DNA of 64,000 nt, taken from NCBI GenBank assembly GCA_028015205.1, contig CM051508.1, forward strand, positions 19,920,001-19,984,000, written 5' to 3'. This document shows, one piece after another, positions 41,988 to 53,538 of this stretch. Position numbers and translations under genes: made by a program. A model generated the notes under the pieces. The model ran no database searches. It was given only the letters and a program-made list of their open reading frames with translations, and was not told the DNA's origin. The DNA is from Mytilisepta virgata (Eukaryota; Mollusca; Bivalvia; Mytilida; Mytilidae). Each line of letters begins with the position of its first letter. Positions within the stretch are counted from its first letter, which is position 1.

Positions 41988-44900
41988 ATGTACTTTGAAG
42001 TCCTTTTTGTGATTGTAGGATTATCATTTTGTCATGGAATGGTAACAGGTAAGGACAGATAATTTATCATCTACATTTAATGATATCAATGTATCAATAC
42101 AGCTGTATCAAAATTGAGCGTAACTCGTATTTCAATGTTTTAACAAATTATCGATAGGTGGTACTAATTCTGTTAAAATATTCCTTAGCTTTATTTGAGC
42201 TTCGTGTGACTCTGTCCTGACAGTACAGACCGTACATGAATTAAGGATGCTCGCTGGTCATGTTTTGGTCTTTTTGTCAGATTTTCGGAATTCTCGGGTT
42301 TTAGCCATTTCTTAAACATGAAATTTTTTGCCCATGAACCCCCACTTTTTCTTTTATAATTCAATCATATATACCTTAAAATGGTACTTGACAAAATCTT
42401 ATGAAATCCTTTTTATTTTTCGTACATTTTGGAAAGACTGAAGTTGCAAATGCAAAGACAATGAAAAATCCAGAGAAAACCAATTTCCTGCAAATTTTTA
42501 AGGCCTTATAGATCTAAAATGAGCACATGAACCTATATTGTTTTCTTGCATATTTGTTTACTATTCATACGTTCTCTCAAACTAAAACACCTATTTCAAA
42601 TCCTTTTTATTTCCTATTAGACCAGCGATCATCCTTAAGCCTGTAACATTGGTGTCACATAGGAGACACACTGTATACATTTTAATTTTAAGCCATCACT
42701 GACCTACACGATGAATTTTGTCAGATAAATTTGGGTCAACTGTCAAAGGTTTTATATAAGGATTTATTACAAATCTTTGTTATGAACATATTTTACCTGA
42801 TTTATGCGGTTACCAAAATATGAAATGAGATACGTACTTAAGGATTACGTTGATGTGTATAGTTTTAATCAATAATTCTATTATTTCTACTTTCGAAGAC
42901 ACGTGGGATGATAAACTTAACCTTTTCAGGAATTGCCGTGAGTTTAATGCATGGAGTATGGAATATTGTGTTTCGAATTATGTATTTCCGAAACGTGAAA
43001 GCTTATTTCATATATAAGGTTAATATAAAAAAAAACCAGTTATCTTCTGCAAAAAGTTTTAGTGGTACAAAAAATGTTCATGTCTATTTTTCTCTTTTTT
43101 AATCTTTAAAATAATATTTATGCAATGACTACATCTTCTTTGATATTTGGTTTTTATGAGAAAAAAATTTCCTTCTTCTTTTTTTTCTTTGGGGGGGGGG
43201 GGGGGGGGGGGGGATGCAGAATGACTATATCTATAAAGCAAAACTAAATCAACAATATAAACACCTGAAATTATCATTATTAATAGGTGATACTAATTTT
43301 GACATAATTAATGTACATGTATATTAATTCATTAGATTGTCAGTTTTTTCTTTTGTATAACATTTATCTTATACAAAATTCCTAGTTAGGTGACTTTTTT
43401 GACAATATTAATGAGTAAAATATTTACAGGATATATAACAGTCTAATGTTTGAAATAAGCTTTAAAATTTTGGTTGGGAATATATTTATTTGGTGTTGGG
43501 TTTGGAAATTATTTTTAATTTCATTATCATTTTTATATTTGTATTCCATTATTATTTTATCGACTTTTTTGTTGTATTGGGACGTTGGTTGTTACTGTTG
43601 TTTATTCATTAATTTATTTGTCTATGGCATTTTCATGTTAGACTTTTCTCCTTTTTATTGATCCCGGCTCATTTTTCTTCGGAGATCAATATTTGCACAC
43701 ATTTATGTTCATCGTGGTAACGTTTGGAACTGTGAATGATAGATAGAATGTCTGGTTTTAGTGTACATTTGTATTCATTCTTTAAGGTGGTACCCAACAC
43801 TACAGGGAGATAACTCTTAAAACCATCAGAGCGTTTTAATCAAATTTAATAAGTAAAGAGAAATTAAGCTTCTCTATGATCAAAATTGATGTTTGCCAAA
43901 CTGCTATATATTCAATGAAATTATTCCTGTGAAGTGTGAAATTCTATTTAATAAAAAAATCAACATTTACGTCAACAGGTCAAAGTAAATATTTCCTAAA
44001 AATTTTATGAAAATTAAACGAGCCAAATTTATTTTAGTCAAGGTGTTGGGTACCACCTTAAGCAGATAAGTTACTAATATTAAACATTCTATTTTAAAAA
44101 GTTACAATAGCAAACAGTTAACAATCCCAAAATTGTTAGTATTGTCCTCATAGACAGCTATATCAATGGCTTCTTTTGGCCATACTTTGTTTCCGATTGG
44201 TTCAAATTGTAATTAGTTTGTATATAACCATTCCCGATGATTGTTTTAGGTCTCTTAGCAGAAAAACATCTTTGGAATTTGGTATCGTCATATACCTCTG
44301 GCTTAAATAACGATTATAAAAATGGATCTTTATTATACTTATCCAATAGGTTCCATGTGTCTTACAAGTTTAGCAAAGTTTACAATGGATTGCGTCTAAT
44401 AAAATTAAGTAATTTTAAAAAAGGGACGATAATTTCTATTTCTTTGTGATCTCTTCTACATTTAAGTTACATAACAAGCTATGAAAATTTATCATATAAT
44501 GACCACATTCTTAACATAAATTTAACCTTCAAGTTTTAATAAGGTGAAAATTTCATTTAAGAAAAACTTTATTATTATCACTATATTATATCTTGTAGGA
44601 CCACCACAGAACGACCGATCTGGAAAGCACGGCGCGATTGCATTTTCAGTTGGATTAACGAACACACTCCATCTTACATACTCAGAAACAATCGTGTATG
44701 ATAAAATTTTTTCGAATTTTGGAGATGGATATTCGACAGACACCGGAGAATTTACTGCCCCAGAAAGTGGAATCTATACTTTTCAGGTGCATGCTTACAA
44801 CTCAAACAAAGACAGGGCCATGTGGATTGAAGTCATGAAAAATGTGGATCCGCTAGTTTCCGTTTCCGGTTATAATAGCCATTCCACCGCCGGAAATTCC

Positions 44901-45056
44901 GTAGTTGTCAGCCTTCGCAAAGGAGATACAGTTTCCGTAAGAGGGAGACCAGGACAAGAATTTACACTTTTTGGAAGACCGGATCAGGTGTACACCACAT
45001 TTTCTGGATACAAACTTGGAGACATTCCCTACTATGATGCTGGTGTTGGACGATAG
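41988..45056 (+). CDS. C1q gene C: secreted C1q-domain protein, 172 aa
   Basis: Coding exons 41988-42048 and 44599-45056, one phase 1 intron (ACAG|gtaagg to tcttgtag|GA). An acceptor (ttttacag) ten bases before the ATG shows a spliced 5' UTR. Residues 1-16 form a signal peptide (MYFEVLFVIVGLSFCHG). After a short polar linker (GPPQNDRSGKHG), the whole C1q domain is in one exon: AIAFSVGLT (33-41), YDKIFSNFGDGY (54-65), TGEFTAPESGIYTFQV (69-84), STAGNSVVVSL (116-126), RKGDTVSVRG (127-136), VYTTFSGYKLG (151-161). The C-terminal tail is DIPYYDAGVGR. No collagen region. AATAAA starts only two bases after the stop. The intron holds two piggyBac-like MITEs and a G run. By family, a soluble recognition protein; its ligand is unknown. 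Confidence 0.88.
42241..42638. mobile_element. MITE T2, copy 2 (piggyBac-like)
   Basis: The element (42245-42634, 390 bp) begins GGATGCTCGCTGGTC and ends GACCAGCGATCATCC, flanked by TTAA on both sides. Collinear with the copy at 19.4 kb. Located in the intron of C1q gene C. Confidence 0.88.
43191..43213 (+). repeat. 23-base G homopolymer
   Basis: Uninterrupted G run in the intron of gene C, after a T/C-rich tract. Runs on the transcribed strand could form quadruplex RNA; length is uncertain. Confidence 0.8.
43792..44061. mobile_element. MITE T1, copy 2 (piggyBac-like)
   Basis: The element (43796-44057) is bounded by GGTGGTACCCAACAC and GTGTTGGGTACCACC, perfect 15-bp inverted repeats, with TTAA on both sides. 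Carries a small extra 'ttaagcttctctat' relative to the 9.0-kb copy. In the intron of gene C. Confidence 0.88.
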
Positions 45057-45058
45057 AC

Positions 45059-45064
45059 AATAAA
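45059..45064 (+). terminator. Polyadenylation signal of C1q gene C
   Basis: AATAAA two bases after the TAG stop, implying a 3' UTR of only about 20-30 nt if used. Confidence 0.6.
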
Positions 45065-45324
45065 CAATATTCTCTATGGATATTTGTTTATCAATCTTAA
45101 TTATTTATTATCGTCAGTATTACTTTCAGCATCCAAATTGATGTAAGAAACCTATTTAATTAAAACCATTTACATACAATATCTCTGGTATTTTTAACCG
45201 GTAGACCTGTTGCACTCTGTGGAGTTATGTTCGTAGAGCTGATTTTTTTTATATACAGTTGCACATGTATTCTCTAGGAATGTCGAAATTAATTAATGAG
45301 AACATAAAAACTCGAATTAGATTG

Positions 45325-47580
45325 TAATAAAATTCCGGAATGAACGTATTCACTTATCAAACAAATAGTGTTTTTTTTTTTCTTTTTTTCCGTCATCCGC
45401 CTATCTTTTTGACTTTAATACTTTTTTTATACTATAATGTTATAAACCAAAACAAAAATCCAAAAGTTGAACAGCAAATTATAAAAATGCCAAAAAAGCT
45501 GTTTTGCTCATTGGTCGGTTTGTTGTCTCTTTGACACATTCCCCGTTTCCATTCTCTTTTCCAAAGTGACCAAAAGGGCAAAGCAACAATTAGGACTGAG
45601 CTATACACACTCCACAGTTTTCACAAATTTAATATTAAGAAAAAATATCAAGTGGTTTATCATCAAATTTATCACCGTTTGGAAATATTTCTGTTTTTAT
45701 GTTCTTTTCAGTTAATCTTACGTAAAGTCAAGAAATACCAAATTGATATTCGAAGGAGGGGGAATTGATTTTTTGTAAGATTCTTATATTTAACAACAAG
45801 AGAGCTCTTCTTGATGTTGACCCCGTTAACTTTAATGAAATGCCCGTCTTGTTCGGTAAAGGAGTGTTCTGATGACCTATTGAGAAGCCTCGGGCTTTAT
45901 CCTTAGGCTAATGTCTTCAAAATCATGAAGGCTGAAATCTGATTGCATGACTGGAAAGGTCATTAAAACAGAAAGTAAAATGGAGTCTTGTTAGATCTAC
46001 AGGCAGTGACAGAAAGGAGCATTTAGTAGATCTAATTTTAATTAGATTGGTTTGTGCATTAACTTTAATTAATCTCCTTGGAAGTGCCAAAAATAACCAT
46101 TAAAACATTGAAAGCAATAACATAAAATGCGCCAAAGCAAGGTTGTCAAAATCCATACAAAGCATGCTTGTCTGAGAGATGAAATATTATTTATAACACA
46201 AAAAAATCAATTAAAAGTCTCAACATATGTAAAAACAATATCAAGTCATTGCACATGTAATAGACTTTGATCATGAACGGCCTTTCTGGTCTTTTTTATT
46301 GCTATTTTATCTTGATTTTACTGCATCACCATGTTTTCAAGCAAAACCAAGACAATGAGATTAAATCAAAATATGTTGTCTTGCATCAATCAAGATCGGT
46401 CAAGACAAGTTTACACACGAATTCGACCATAATAAAATTCCGGAATGAACGTATTAGCTTATCAAACAAATAGTGTTTTTCTCTTTTTTTCCTTCATCCT
46501 TTTATCTTTTTGTCTTTTTAATAATAGTTTTTTTGCTACCAATTTGAATGCACAAGGTGTGCTAATTTCGTCGATTTACGATTAATCAGTTGTGCTCAAG
46601 GTCTATAATGTTATAAACCAAAACAACAATCCAAAAGTTGAAGAGCAAATTCAAAAAAATGCCAAAATGATCAAAACGGTAAAGCCAAAACCATCTTAGG
46701 ACAGAACTATGCCCGAGGGTGATAACTCCTTAGTTTTCACAAATTTAATATTAAGAAAAAACGTCAAGAGATTTATCATCAAATTTCTCAGCGTTTGGAA
46801 ATTTTTCTTATTTTTAGATATTTATGTTTTTTGGTAAAGTCAAGAAATACCAAAGGGATATTCGAAGGAGGGGGAAATCTATTTTTTGTAATATTCCTTA
46901 TACTAGTATTTATCAACACAAGAGACTCTTCATGATGTTGACCCCGTTAACTTTAATGCTCCTTTCAGTCACTGCATGAAGACCTTACAACAATCCATTT
47001 TATTTTCTGTTCTGATGACCCATTGAGAATCCTCGGGTTTATCCTTAGGCTAATGCCTTCAAAATCATGAAGGCGGAAATGTGATTGGAAAGGTCATTAA
47101 AACAGAAAGTAAAATGGAGTGTTGTTAGATCTACAGGCAGTGACTGAAAGGAGCATTTAGTACATCTAATTTTAATTAGATTGGTTTGTGGATTAACTTT
47201 AATTAATATCCTTGGAAGTGCCAAAAATAACCATCAAAACATTGAAAGCAATAAGTTCAAGTGTGCCAAAATAAGGTTGTCAAAATGCAGTAAAAGCATG
47301 CTTGTGTGAGAAATGAAATATTATTTGTAACAAAACAAAAAAAATATCAATTGAAAGTCTCAACAAAATATCAAGTCATTGCACTTGTAATACACTTTTT
47401 GATCACGAATGGCCATTCTGATCTTGTTTACTGCTATTTTATCTTGATTTTACTGCATCACCATTTTTTTCAAGCAAAACCAAGACAACAAAATTTAATC
47501 AAGATACGTTGTCTTGCAGTCAATTAAGTTATAAGATTAAGATCAATTAAGATCGGTCAAGACAAGTTTAGATCAGTTCA
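45325..47580 (+). repeat. Large tandem duplication, unit about 1.1 kb
   Basis: Unit 1 (about 45325-46430) and unit 2 (46431-47580) both run: 'ataaaattccggaatgaacg', R1 fragment, 'tcacaaatttaatattaaga', 'gatattcgaaggaggggg', the 3.8-kb-type MITE ('aggctaatg', 'gaaggc'), 'ggaagtgccaaaaataacca', then R2 with 'gatcggtcaagacaagttta'. In unit 1 R1 has been replaced by a retroelement tail end ('gtttgttgtctctttgacac'). The offset drifts from about 1103 to 1157 bp. Confidence 0.85.
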
Positions 47581-47809
47581 GCGTAGGTACAGTTAAACAT
47601 TGCATTATTTATTCTTTCATGTTGTGAACTGGTCTTAACCTGTCTTGAGTGACAGCTAGGCTTTTATATACTGTTTTAATAATCAAAATAAAACAAGACA
47701 GACATGACCGATGAAGATCATACAGTGTAGGTGTGTTAATACCGCCGCTCCTATAATGACCGACACGGTACATTTATAATACAAGTCATTCCCTTTTTAT
47801 CTTATTATT

Positions 47810-48050
47810 ATAAACCATTTTTGACTTGTTTTATCTGGCCTGTTTTGGTTTTCTAATTGCCACAATTTTCAGACAAAATCAAGCTAAGATAGCAAGTTAA
47901 AAAAAATATGTTGTCTTGCAACCAATCAAGATTTCATATATGTTCAGAAACAATACATGTATGTAGTATACATGATGTACCTTGTCTGGTCTTGAATAAC
48001 CACGAGGTCACGTGTCTTTGTTCGGTCTTGAAAATTTTGCGATAAAGAAA
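47810..48050 (+). repeat. Dispersed repeat R2, further copy
   Basis: Contains 'agacaaaatcaagctaaga' and 'gttgtcttgcaaccaatcaa', matching R2 at 28.7 and 46.3 kb. Confidence 0.5.
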
Positions 48051-48148
48051 ATCAAATTAATTGAAAATATATCAGGCCAGTATGACTGTATAAACAAAGT
48101 ATAAATTACAGTATGGTAACACCTCAATGGAAGTATAATTCTCTTAAG

Positions 48149-48470
48149 GGTGCCGTGGTGTAATGGTTAGCGCATCGGACTACGAAGCCAAAGATTTCAG
48201 TTCAGGGTGAAAATTTCAAGGATCAAATTTGCGACGCCCTATCGATACCATTTGCGAGGATGGTGTCGGTAAAAGATGCTAGTCCGTCGGATGGGGACGA
48301 AAAATGACTGTCCTGTGTTAAGAGAGCGTTTCATCCTTAGCACGTTAAAGACTCCTTTGTAAATGTCGAATAAGAGGAGGCTAAAATGCCGCTAGGGAGG
48401 CGGCTCTCGCACCCGCTAAATGGGGAGGGATTAGTATAAGTTGGTATAACCAGTTTCCTAATTCATTATA
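48149..48470 (+). mobile_element. tRNA-derived SINE family S3
   Basis: Starts with a tRNA-like head 'gtgccgtggtgtaatggtta' + 'gcgcatcggactacgaagcc' (A-box-like TGGTGTAATGGTTAGCGC), with a poor B box near 'agttcagggtgaaa'. The body contains 'gtccgtcggatggggacg' and 'aggcggctctcgcacccg' and ends at an (ATAA) tail near 48,470. Not a functional tRNA gene: the head does not fold with a proper acceptor stem and T arm by eye. Confidence 0.65.
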
Positions 48471-48929
48471 AATAAATAAATTTAAACTCTGGTTTTTCGT
48501 TTTATCAGGTAACCTGACTGGATTTTTAATTAAATGATATTTTGGCTCAAATATTTATGCTTACATAAATTTATCTCTTACTAAAAAGTCGTGTTATCTG
48601 CCAGTTCTGGTTAGGATTGTTTGACAAAAAAGATGTATCTTAGTCACAAAACAAGAAATTATCTCTCAGTTCAGTGAATTTGATATATTAACAGTAAAAC
48701 AAAATTGGAAGTATATATAATAATTTTCTCCTTTTTATTTGTTTATTACAAAATAAAAAACATAGTTTTGATTTATTTATAAATAAAGCAATTACTTTCT
48801 TTGTACAAAAATAATAGAACACATATGATATGTTACTTTCAAGTACTCAAGAATTGCCGCGAAATTTTATAACATTTCGCATATACGACTTCCATAGTTT
48901 TCTCTGTTAGCATAATGAACTAAGCACAT

Positions 48930-48935
48930 TTTATT
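48930..48935 (-). terminator. Polyadenylation signal of ankyrin gene E
   Basis: AATAAA on the minus strand, about 110 bases downstream of the gene E stop. Confidence 0.5.
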
Positions 48936-49046
48936 CATCTCGAGAGTCTGATCAAAACACTACCATCAGTTTGCCACCTATCAATCTATCAAACTCCTGC
49001 TGGTACCATCAATTTTCCTAAAAGAAATGAACCAGTTCTCGCTGTT

Positions 49047-51630
49047 TCAGTTCGGTGCAACCAAGATGGATGAAATGCTAGTAAGAATGACATTTCCAAT
49101 ACTTGGCCGTCTACTGTAACAATCCTTTTCAAAGTGAGGTACGCCAATTTTGTTCATGATTGTCTTGCACATTTTCGGGTCCAACTTTTTTAAGCTGTTT
49201 TCCGAATGATTCTCACTGATCAGCCATTCCGCATCCAAGGATAGGTCATAACCTGAAACAAAATAAACTTTATTAATTGATTTAATTGGATGGTATAATA
49301 TAAAACATTGGCATAACTGACCAATTTACCAAATATTCAGTTTCTTTAACATTCGGAACTTCTCTTAAGCCTACATCGGATCTATCACATTTCTATTGAA
49401 TTTTAAAAGAATAATCAAACATTGACAGACGCGATCAAAGATAAATCAAAGAAACAAAAAGGAAGAATACATGTAATCAAATATGAACCCATCGAATAAA
49501 AGGCTATCTCATTGTAAAGCCTTGTTTCAAGTCTTCGACTTTTACCGAGTTGTAGACATCCTCAATCAGCACAATTGATAAATTGTAAATACTGAAGCGA
49601 CAAAACAGTTGGAAAATCCATAAATTCGAAATCCAAGGAAAAGACAAAGTCCGGAGAATGGAACACAACAAACACACGCAACAAAGATATATGTATAACT
49701 AGAAGAATAAAAAACATAAAATAAACTAAACAAAAATGTAAAACAAGACAGCACAGAAACATCGACTAAATGTACACATCTTGTTCATCAAAATTGGTAT
49801 CAAAGTAGTTACTATTGTTACTGAGTATATACCCCTGGTGAATTATAAGCCTCCGACAGTTTCACCAGCTCGGTTGCTAGTATTTCAATACTAGTCCAAT
49901 ATTGATACATATACTTTTAAATTTACTATTTCAAAAGTTTAAAACGTTTTGTGAGAAGTGTGGTTTTTGTCCCTCTTGCATAGCTTTGTCCTTAGACGGT
50001 TTTTGCTTTATCTTTTTTTTCAATTCAAATCTTTACTGTCATATAAATCATCTTATATGATTTGTGTTTGTTTGTTTGTTTAGTTGGGGTTTTACGCCGT
50101 TTTCAGCACATTTGGCTATTTCGCGGTGGCCAGCTTTTATTGGTGGAGGAAGCCGGAGTTTCCCGGAGAGAACCACCCACCTTCGTAGGAAAATTGGCAA
50201 TGCTTGTCAATTTAGATCGGAGTCGAACACACCACGCCTTTAGTTCTTAAGACCATCTTGGTCATTTTGGCATATTGTTCTGCAACGTTTAGATTATTGT
50301 TTTCAAAATTTTAGGCCTTGAACACAACTGATTAATCGTAAAACGACGAAATGTGCACATCGTGTGCATCAACATTGAAATAAAAGAATTGTTCAGTTAT
50401 TGTATATAGGTATTTTGATTTCCTCTACTGAAATAAGGGGCCTCGGTGGCCGAGTGGTCTAGGTAGTTCGTCATGACTACTAAAGATCACTAGCCTATCA
50501 ACGCTGGGGTTGTAAGTTCGAATCTCACCGGGGGCGGGGTGTGTTCGACACCAATCAATTGACAAGGATTGCCAATTTTCCTACCGAAGGTCGGTGGTTT
50601 TCTCCGGGTACTCCGGCTTCCTTCACCAATAAAACCTGGCCGCCGCGAAATAGCCAAATGTGCTGAAAACGGCGTAAAACCCCAACTAAACAAACAAATC
50701 TACTGAAATAAGATAGCAGTTCTAAGAAAATCGATGAAGAATTCCTCATAAAAATAGTACTTACGTTCAAATTAACATAGGAAAAAAAAGGATATAGTGA
50801 ATGGGTGAACAGAAGCAGCTATACAAATGTCCTTAAAAATTTCCACAAGTAGACTAAATATAATTCTTTGATCATGTTGACACCAATTTTTGATGCACAC
50901 GATGTGCACATTTCGTTGATTTATGACTCGTCAGTTGTTCTCAAGGCCTAAAATGTTGATAAACAAAGCAACAATCCAAAAGATTGAAGAGCAAATTCAA
51001 AATACCAAAACGAGGGGTAAGGCCAAAACCATCTAAGGACAGAGTTGTGCACGAGGGAGATAGAAATGAAAATTTGCAAATTACTATAATCATACCTGAT
51101 TTTAGGATCATTTTAATGAGTGGTTTGGAAAGCGTAGTGCTGTGTAAAGCATAAAATAGTGCAGAATGTCCAAGATTGTCTGTAGAATGAACGTCTACGT
51201 CATTTTTAATCAGATAATTACAACACTTTTGTGCTCCTTGTTCTGCTCCGATTAGAAAAACATTTCGCTCAAGATTATCTGTCTCGTTGATGTTTGCTCC
51301 TAGAAGATAATAAAACATGCTTTAAAAATACAACAAATTTATCACATGTACCTTGATATATCAAATTTGTAACTTCATTTTCATTGTCATATGCACAACA
51401 GTTTTAGGTAAATCCTACTCCCATTGCATTTATTTATTTATTTATTTATTTATTTACAGAAGTATTTATAAATTATTTTTATTTATGTATTCATTTATTT
51501 ATTCATTTATTTATTTATTCATTCATTTTATTTTTTGTATTTTTATTTATTTATTCATTTTATTTTATGTATTTTTATTTATTTATTTTATTTAATATTT
51601 ATTCATTATTTAATTATTTATTTGTTCTAT

Positions 51631-51661
<31 letters not shown>

Positions 51662-53538
51662 TTTCATTTCATTTTATTTAATTTTTTCATTCATTTTATT
51701 TGATTTATGTATTTGCACTGAAACGTAATTTCACATAAGCAAATATTTTAGAAAAAAAACGACGATTGATAAATTAATGACATTCAGCTGCAGCTGAGGT
51801 GAATAAAATAATAATGTTATGACGTAGATTACTTAATCAATACATGACATCTGTGTACATATCAAATTACAAACACCTCCAACGTAAAAAAAATGTCACG
51901 GTTTTTATGTATCTTCACTGTCGCGTGTGATAAACACTTCCACAATGTTTTTGATGACCTAAATAACCACCGTGAAATCTGACACGCTACCTCAATTATT
52001 TTTGAAAAAGTGAAAAAATTAAAAAAAGACATTTAGCTCTGAAACGGGGTCAGATTGAAGTAATATCAAGTTGCTTTTCATTAATATGCAATAATTATGT
52101 TCGACGAATACATGTAACCTTTCATTTTCATATGTTTAAAAACAAGTTTTTCCCCTATTACTTTGTAAAATTATTTTTAATCAAAGATGAATATTGATAT
52201 TGTAATTATTAGAGTCAAATACGAATAGAAATAGACATCGTATCGGTATTTATGAATATTAAATAGAATGCATGAATTTTCTATATTTTCGGAATAAATT
52301 ACAGTGTCGGTCTTGATGAAAAATTTCGTCTAGTATATCGTTCCATGGACCAAACAACTCTGTTGGGTTTTAGGATTTTGTTGTATTCAATATCACCTCC
52401 AGCTAATGGCGCAAAGTTAAAATTTCAAACATATAGTGCGTGACAAAATGGACCACCTTGAAGAACACCTTAGATAAAATCTTTATTTTAGGTAAAGTAT
52501 AACCTAACTGACTCACCGAATTTATGAAGTACTTTGACCATATCTATCTGATCTTGATGGACAGCAACCATTAATGGAGTTTCGCCTTGTCCGTTTTTGA
52601 CATTTACGTCCAGATTTATTGCTACAAAACGACATAGAAATCAATAAGCATTGTCTGAAACATCAAACATGTTATTTTTTCCATATTTTATATACTAATA
52701 AAATGACCAGAAAACATTTGGTTGAGAAACACAAAATGCTTACATGGAGAGATTACAGGGGAATGAACGAAATATAAGGAAACATACAAATGACCAATGA
52801 TATTTCATTGATTGGTGTCGAAGTTTAAGGAAATTGTAGTGTTAGTAATATTGTACTGAACAATCTCAATTGATATGATTGTTTTATGACAATACATAAT
52901 TATACTAATTGGTTTGATCGACGATTTGTTTTTAAAATTTCCTTAAAATATGATAGATTATTTGGAAAATTGTACAAAATCTAATTTCTGCCCGAGCTTC
53001 CAAAAAACTACACGAAAACCGGTTTTCCTCCAATTAATAAGTTGGTTTATTTTGAGCAACAAAAGTATCACTGAATTTATTTTACCTTACATATTCAGAG
53101 AGGTTCGTTTTTAAAACTTACACAAAATTGACAGTAGAAACATGTACATCATCTAATTTCAAGCTATTATAATTATAAGTATAAAAAAAAGGAATTTTCT
53201 GACAAACCTTTCTTCAGTAAAAGACGCACTATTTTAATGTGTCCATTTAAAACGGCTTCGTGGAGCGCTGTGTCGCCTTGGTTATCTTGAACATTCGGAT
53301 CACATCCAGATTTTAGCAACTGATCAGCAACTTCAACTGTTCCAAAGCTTGCTGCATAAAAAAGCAAACTTCTTCCCTCTGAGTCAACCTTATCAATTGA
53401 ACATATAGAAGAATCAGTGGACGCTTTCTTTTGTGGATTTACCATCATTCTTGTAACAGATGATTTTTTCTTTCTTTTTAATAATGGTGTTGACCATGAT
53501 CTAAGACTCCAAGTAGAAACAGCCGAAGAAAGTGTCAT
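49047..53538 (-). CDS. Gene E: ankyrin-repeat protein, about 281 aa
   Basis: Exons on the minus strand: 53549-53208 (ATG at 53538), 52621-52517, 51299-51096 and 49252-49047; all three introns are phase 1 and all frames agree. Residues 1-50 are basic and low complexity (KRKKKSS, PQKK). Ankyrin repeats follow: about 52-83 (EGRSLLFYAASFGTVEVADQ), 84-118 (QGDTALHEAVLNGHIKIVRL), 119-151 (QGETPLMVAVHQDQIDMVKV), 152-184 (degenerate, NLERNVFLIGAEQG) and 185-217 (LGHSALFYALHSTTLSKPL). The C-terminal region (218-281) is unique, with WLISENHSENSLKKLDP and Cys242 and Cys258. No signal peptide; likely a cytosolic or nuclear scaffold, partner unknown. The acceptor before the first exon (tttcag) shows upstream exons exist; the frame is open above the ATG, so more N-terminal coding sequence is possible. 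It is probably a small stand-alone ANK protein, common in bivalves. Confidence 0.82.
49556..49770 (-). repeat. Retroelement tail-like fragment
   Basis: Second copy of the 6700-6965 fragment ('cggactttgtcttttccttg', 'ccaactgttttgtcgctt') in the last intron of gene E. Confidence 0.55.
49780..50400 (-). repeat. Repeat R1 interrupted by a SINE
   Basis: Minus-strand R1 in two parts, 49780-50015 and about 50240-50400, separated by a truncated S1 SINE. Segments 'ctcggttgctagtatttcaa', 'tccttagacggttttt' and 'acgacgaaatgtgcacatcg' are R1 landmarks. Confidence 0.75.
50078..50236 (-). mobile_element. SINE family S1, copy 3, 5'-truncated
   Basis: The minus strand retains the core and tail ('tagttggggttttacgccgt', 'cttttattggtggagga', 'cccggagagaaccacc') but the tRNA head is missing; it stops at 'gagtcgaacacacc'. 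Inserted in R1. Confidence 0.8.
50424..50711 (+). mobile_element. SINE family S1, copy 4, with 13-bp target duplication
   Basis: Body 50437-50698, full length with tRNA-like head (GGTGGCCGAGTGGTCTAGG, AGTTCGAATCTCA) and aaacaaacaaa tail. Flanks tctactgaaataa occur at 50424-50436 and 50699-50711. In the last intron of gene E, with its plus strand antisense to the gene. Confidence 0.92.
50880..51062 (+). repeat. Dispersed repeat R1, partial
   Basis: From 'gatgcacacgatgtgcacat' to 'gtgcacgagggagatag'. Its edge is about 33 bases beyond the donor of gene E exon 3. Confidence 0.75.
51426..51670 (+). repeat. Degenerate (TTTA)n microsatellite
   Basis: About 245 bases of tttattta-type repeats with cattc interruptions, in an intron of gene E. 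The 80-codon Tyr/Ile/Phe frame across it is an artefact. Confidence 0.9.
51700..52500. other. Intron of gene E, nothing recognised
   Basis: AT-rich intron sequence between ankyrin exons; no element ends or additional ankyrin exon seen. Confidence 0.4.

Noticed and set aside
44237..44449. Possible extra exon of C1q gene C (acceptor ttgttttag, 70 codons)
   Set aside because: Contains no C1q landmark and ends in its own stop, while 42048 joins 44599 directly in the right phase with a complete domain. Kept only as a possible cryptic exon.
48149..48215. Possible functional tRNA gene
   Set aside because: A-box-like head only; the B box is degraded and no proper cloverleaf forms by eye, and it leads into a SINE body.
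50062..50770. Open frames with text like VGVLRRFQHIWLFRGGQ on both strands
   Set aside because: They are translations of the SINE S1 core, which recurs four times with no coding role.
51353..51595. 80-aa Ile/Tyr/Phe-rich ORF
   Set aside because: Translation of a (TTTA)n microsatellite.
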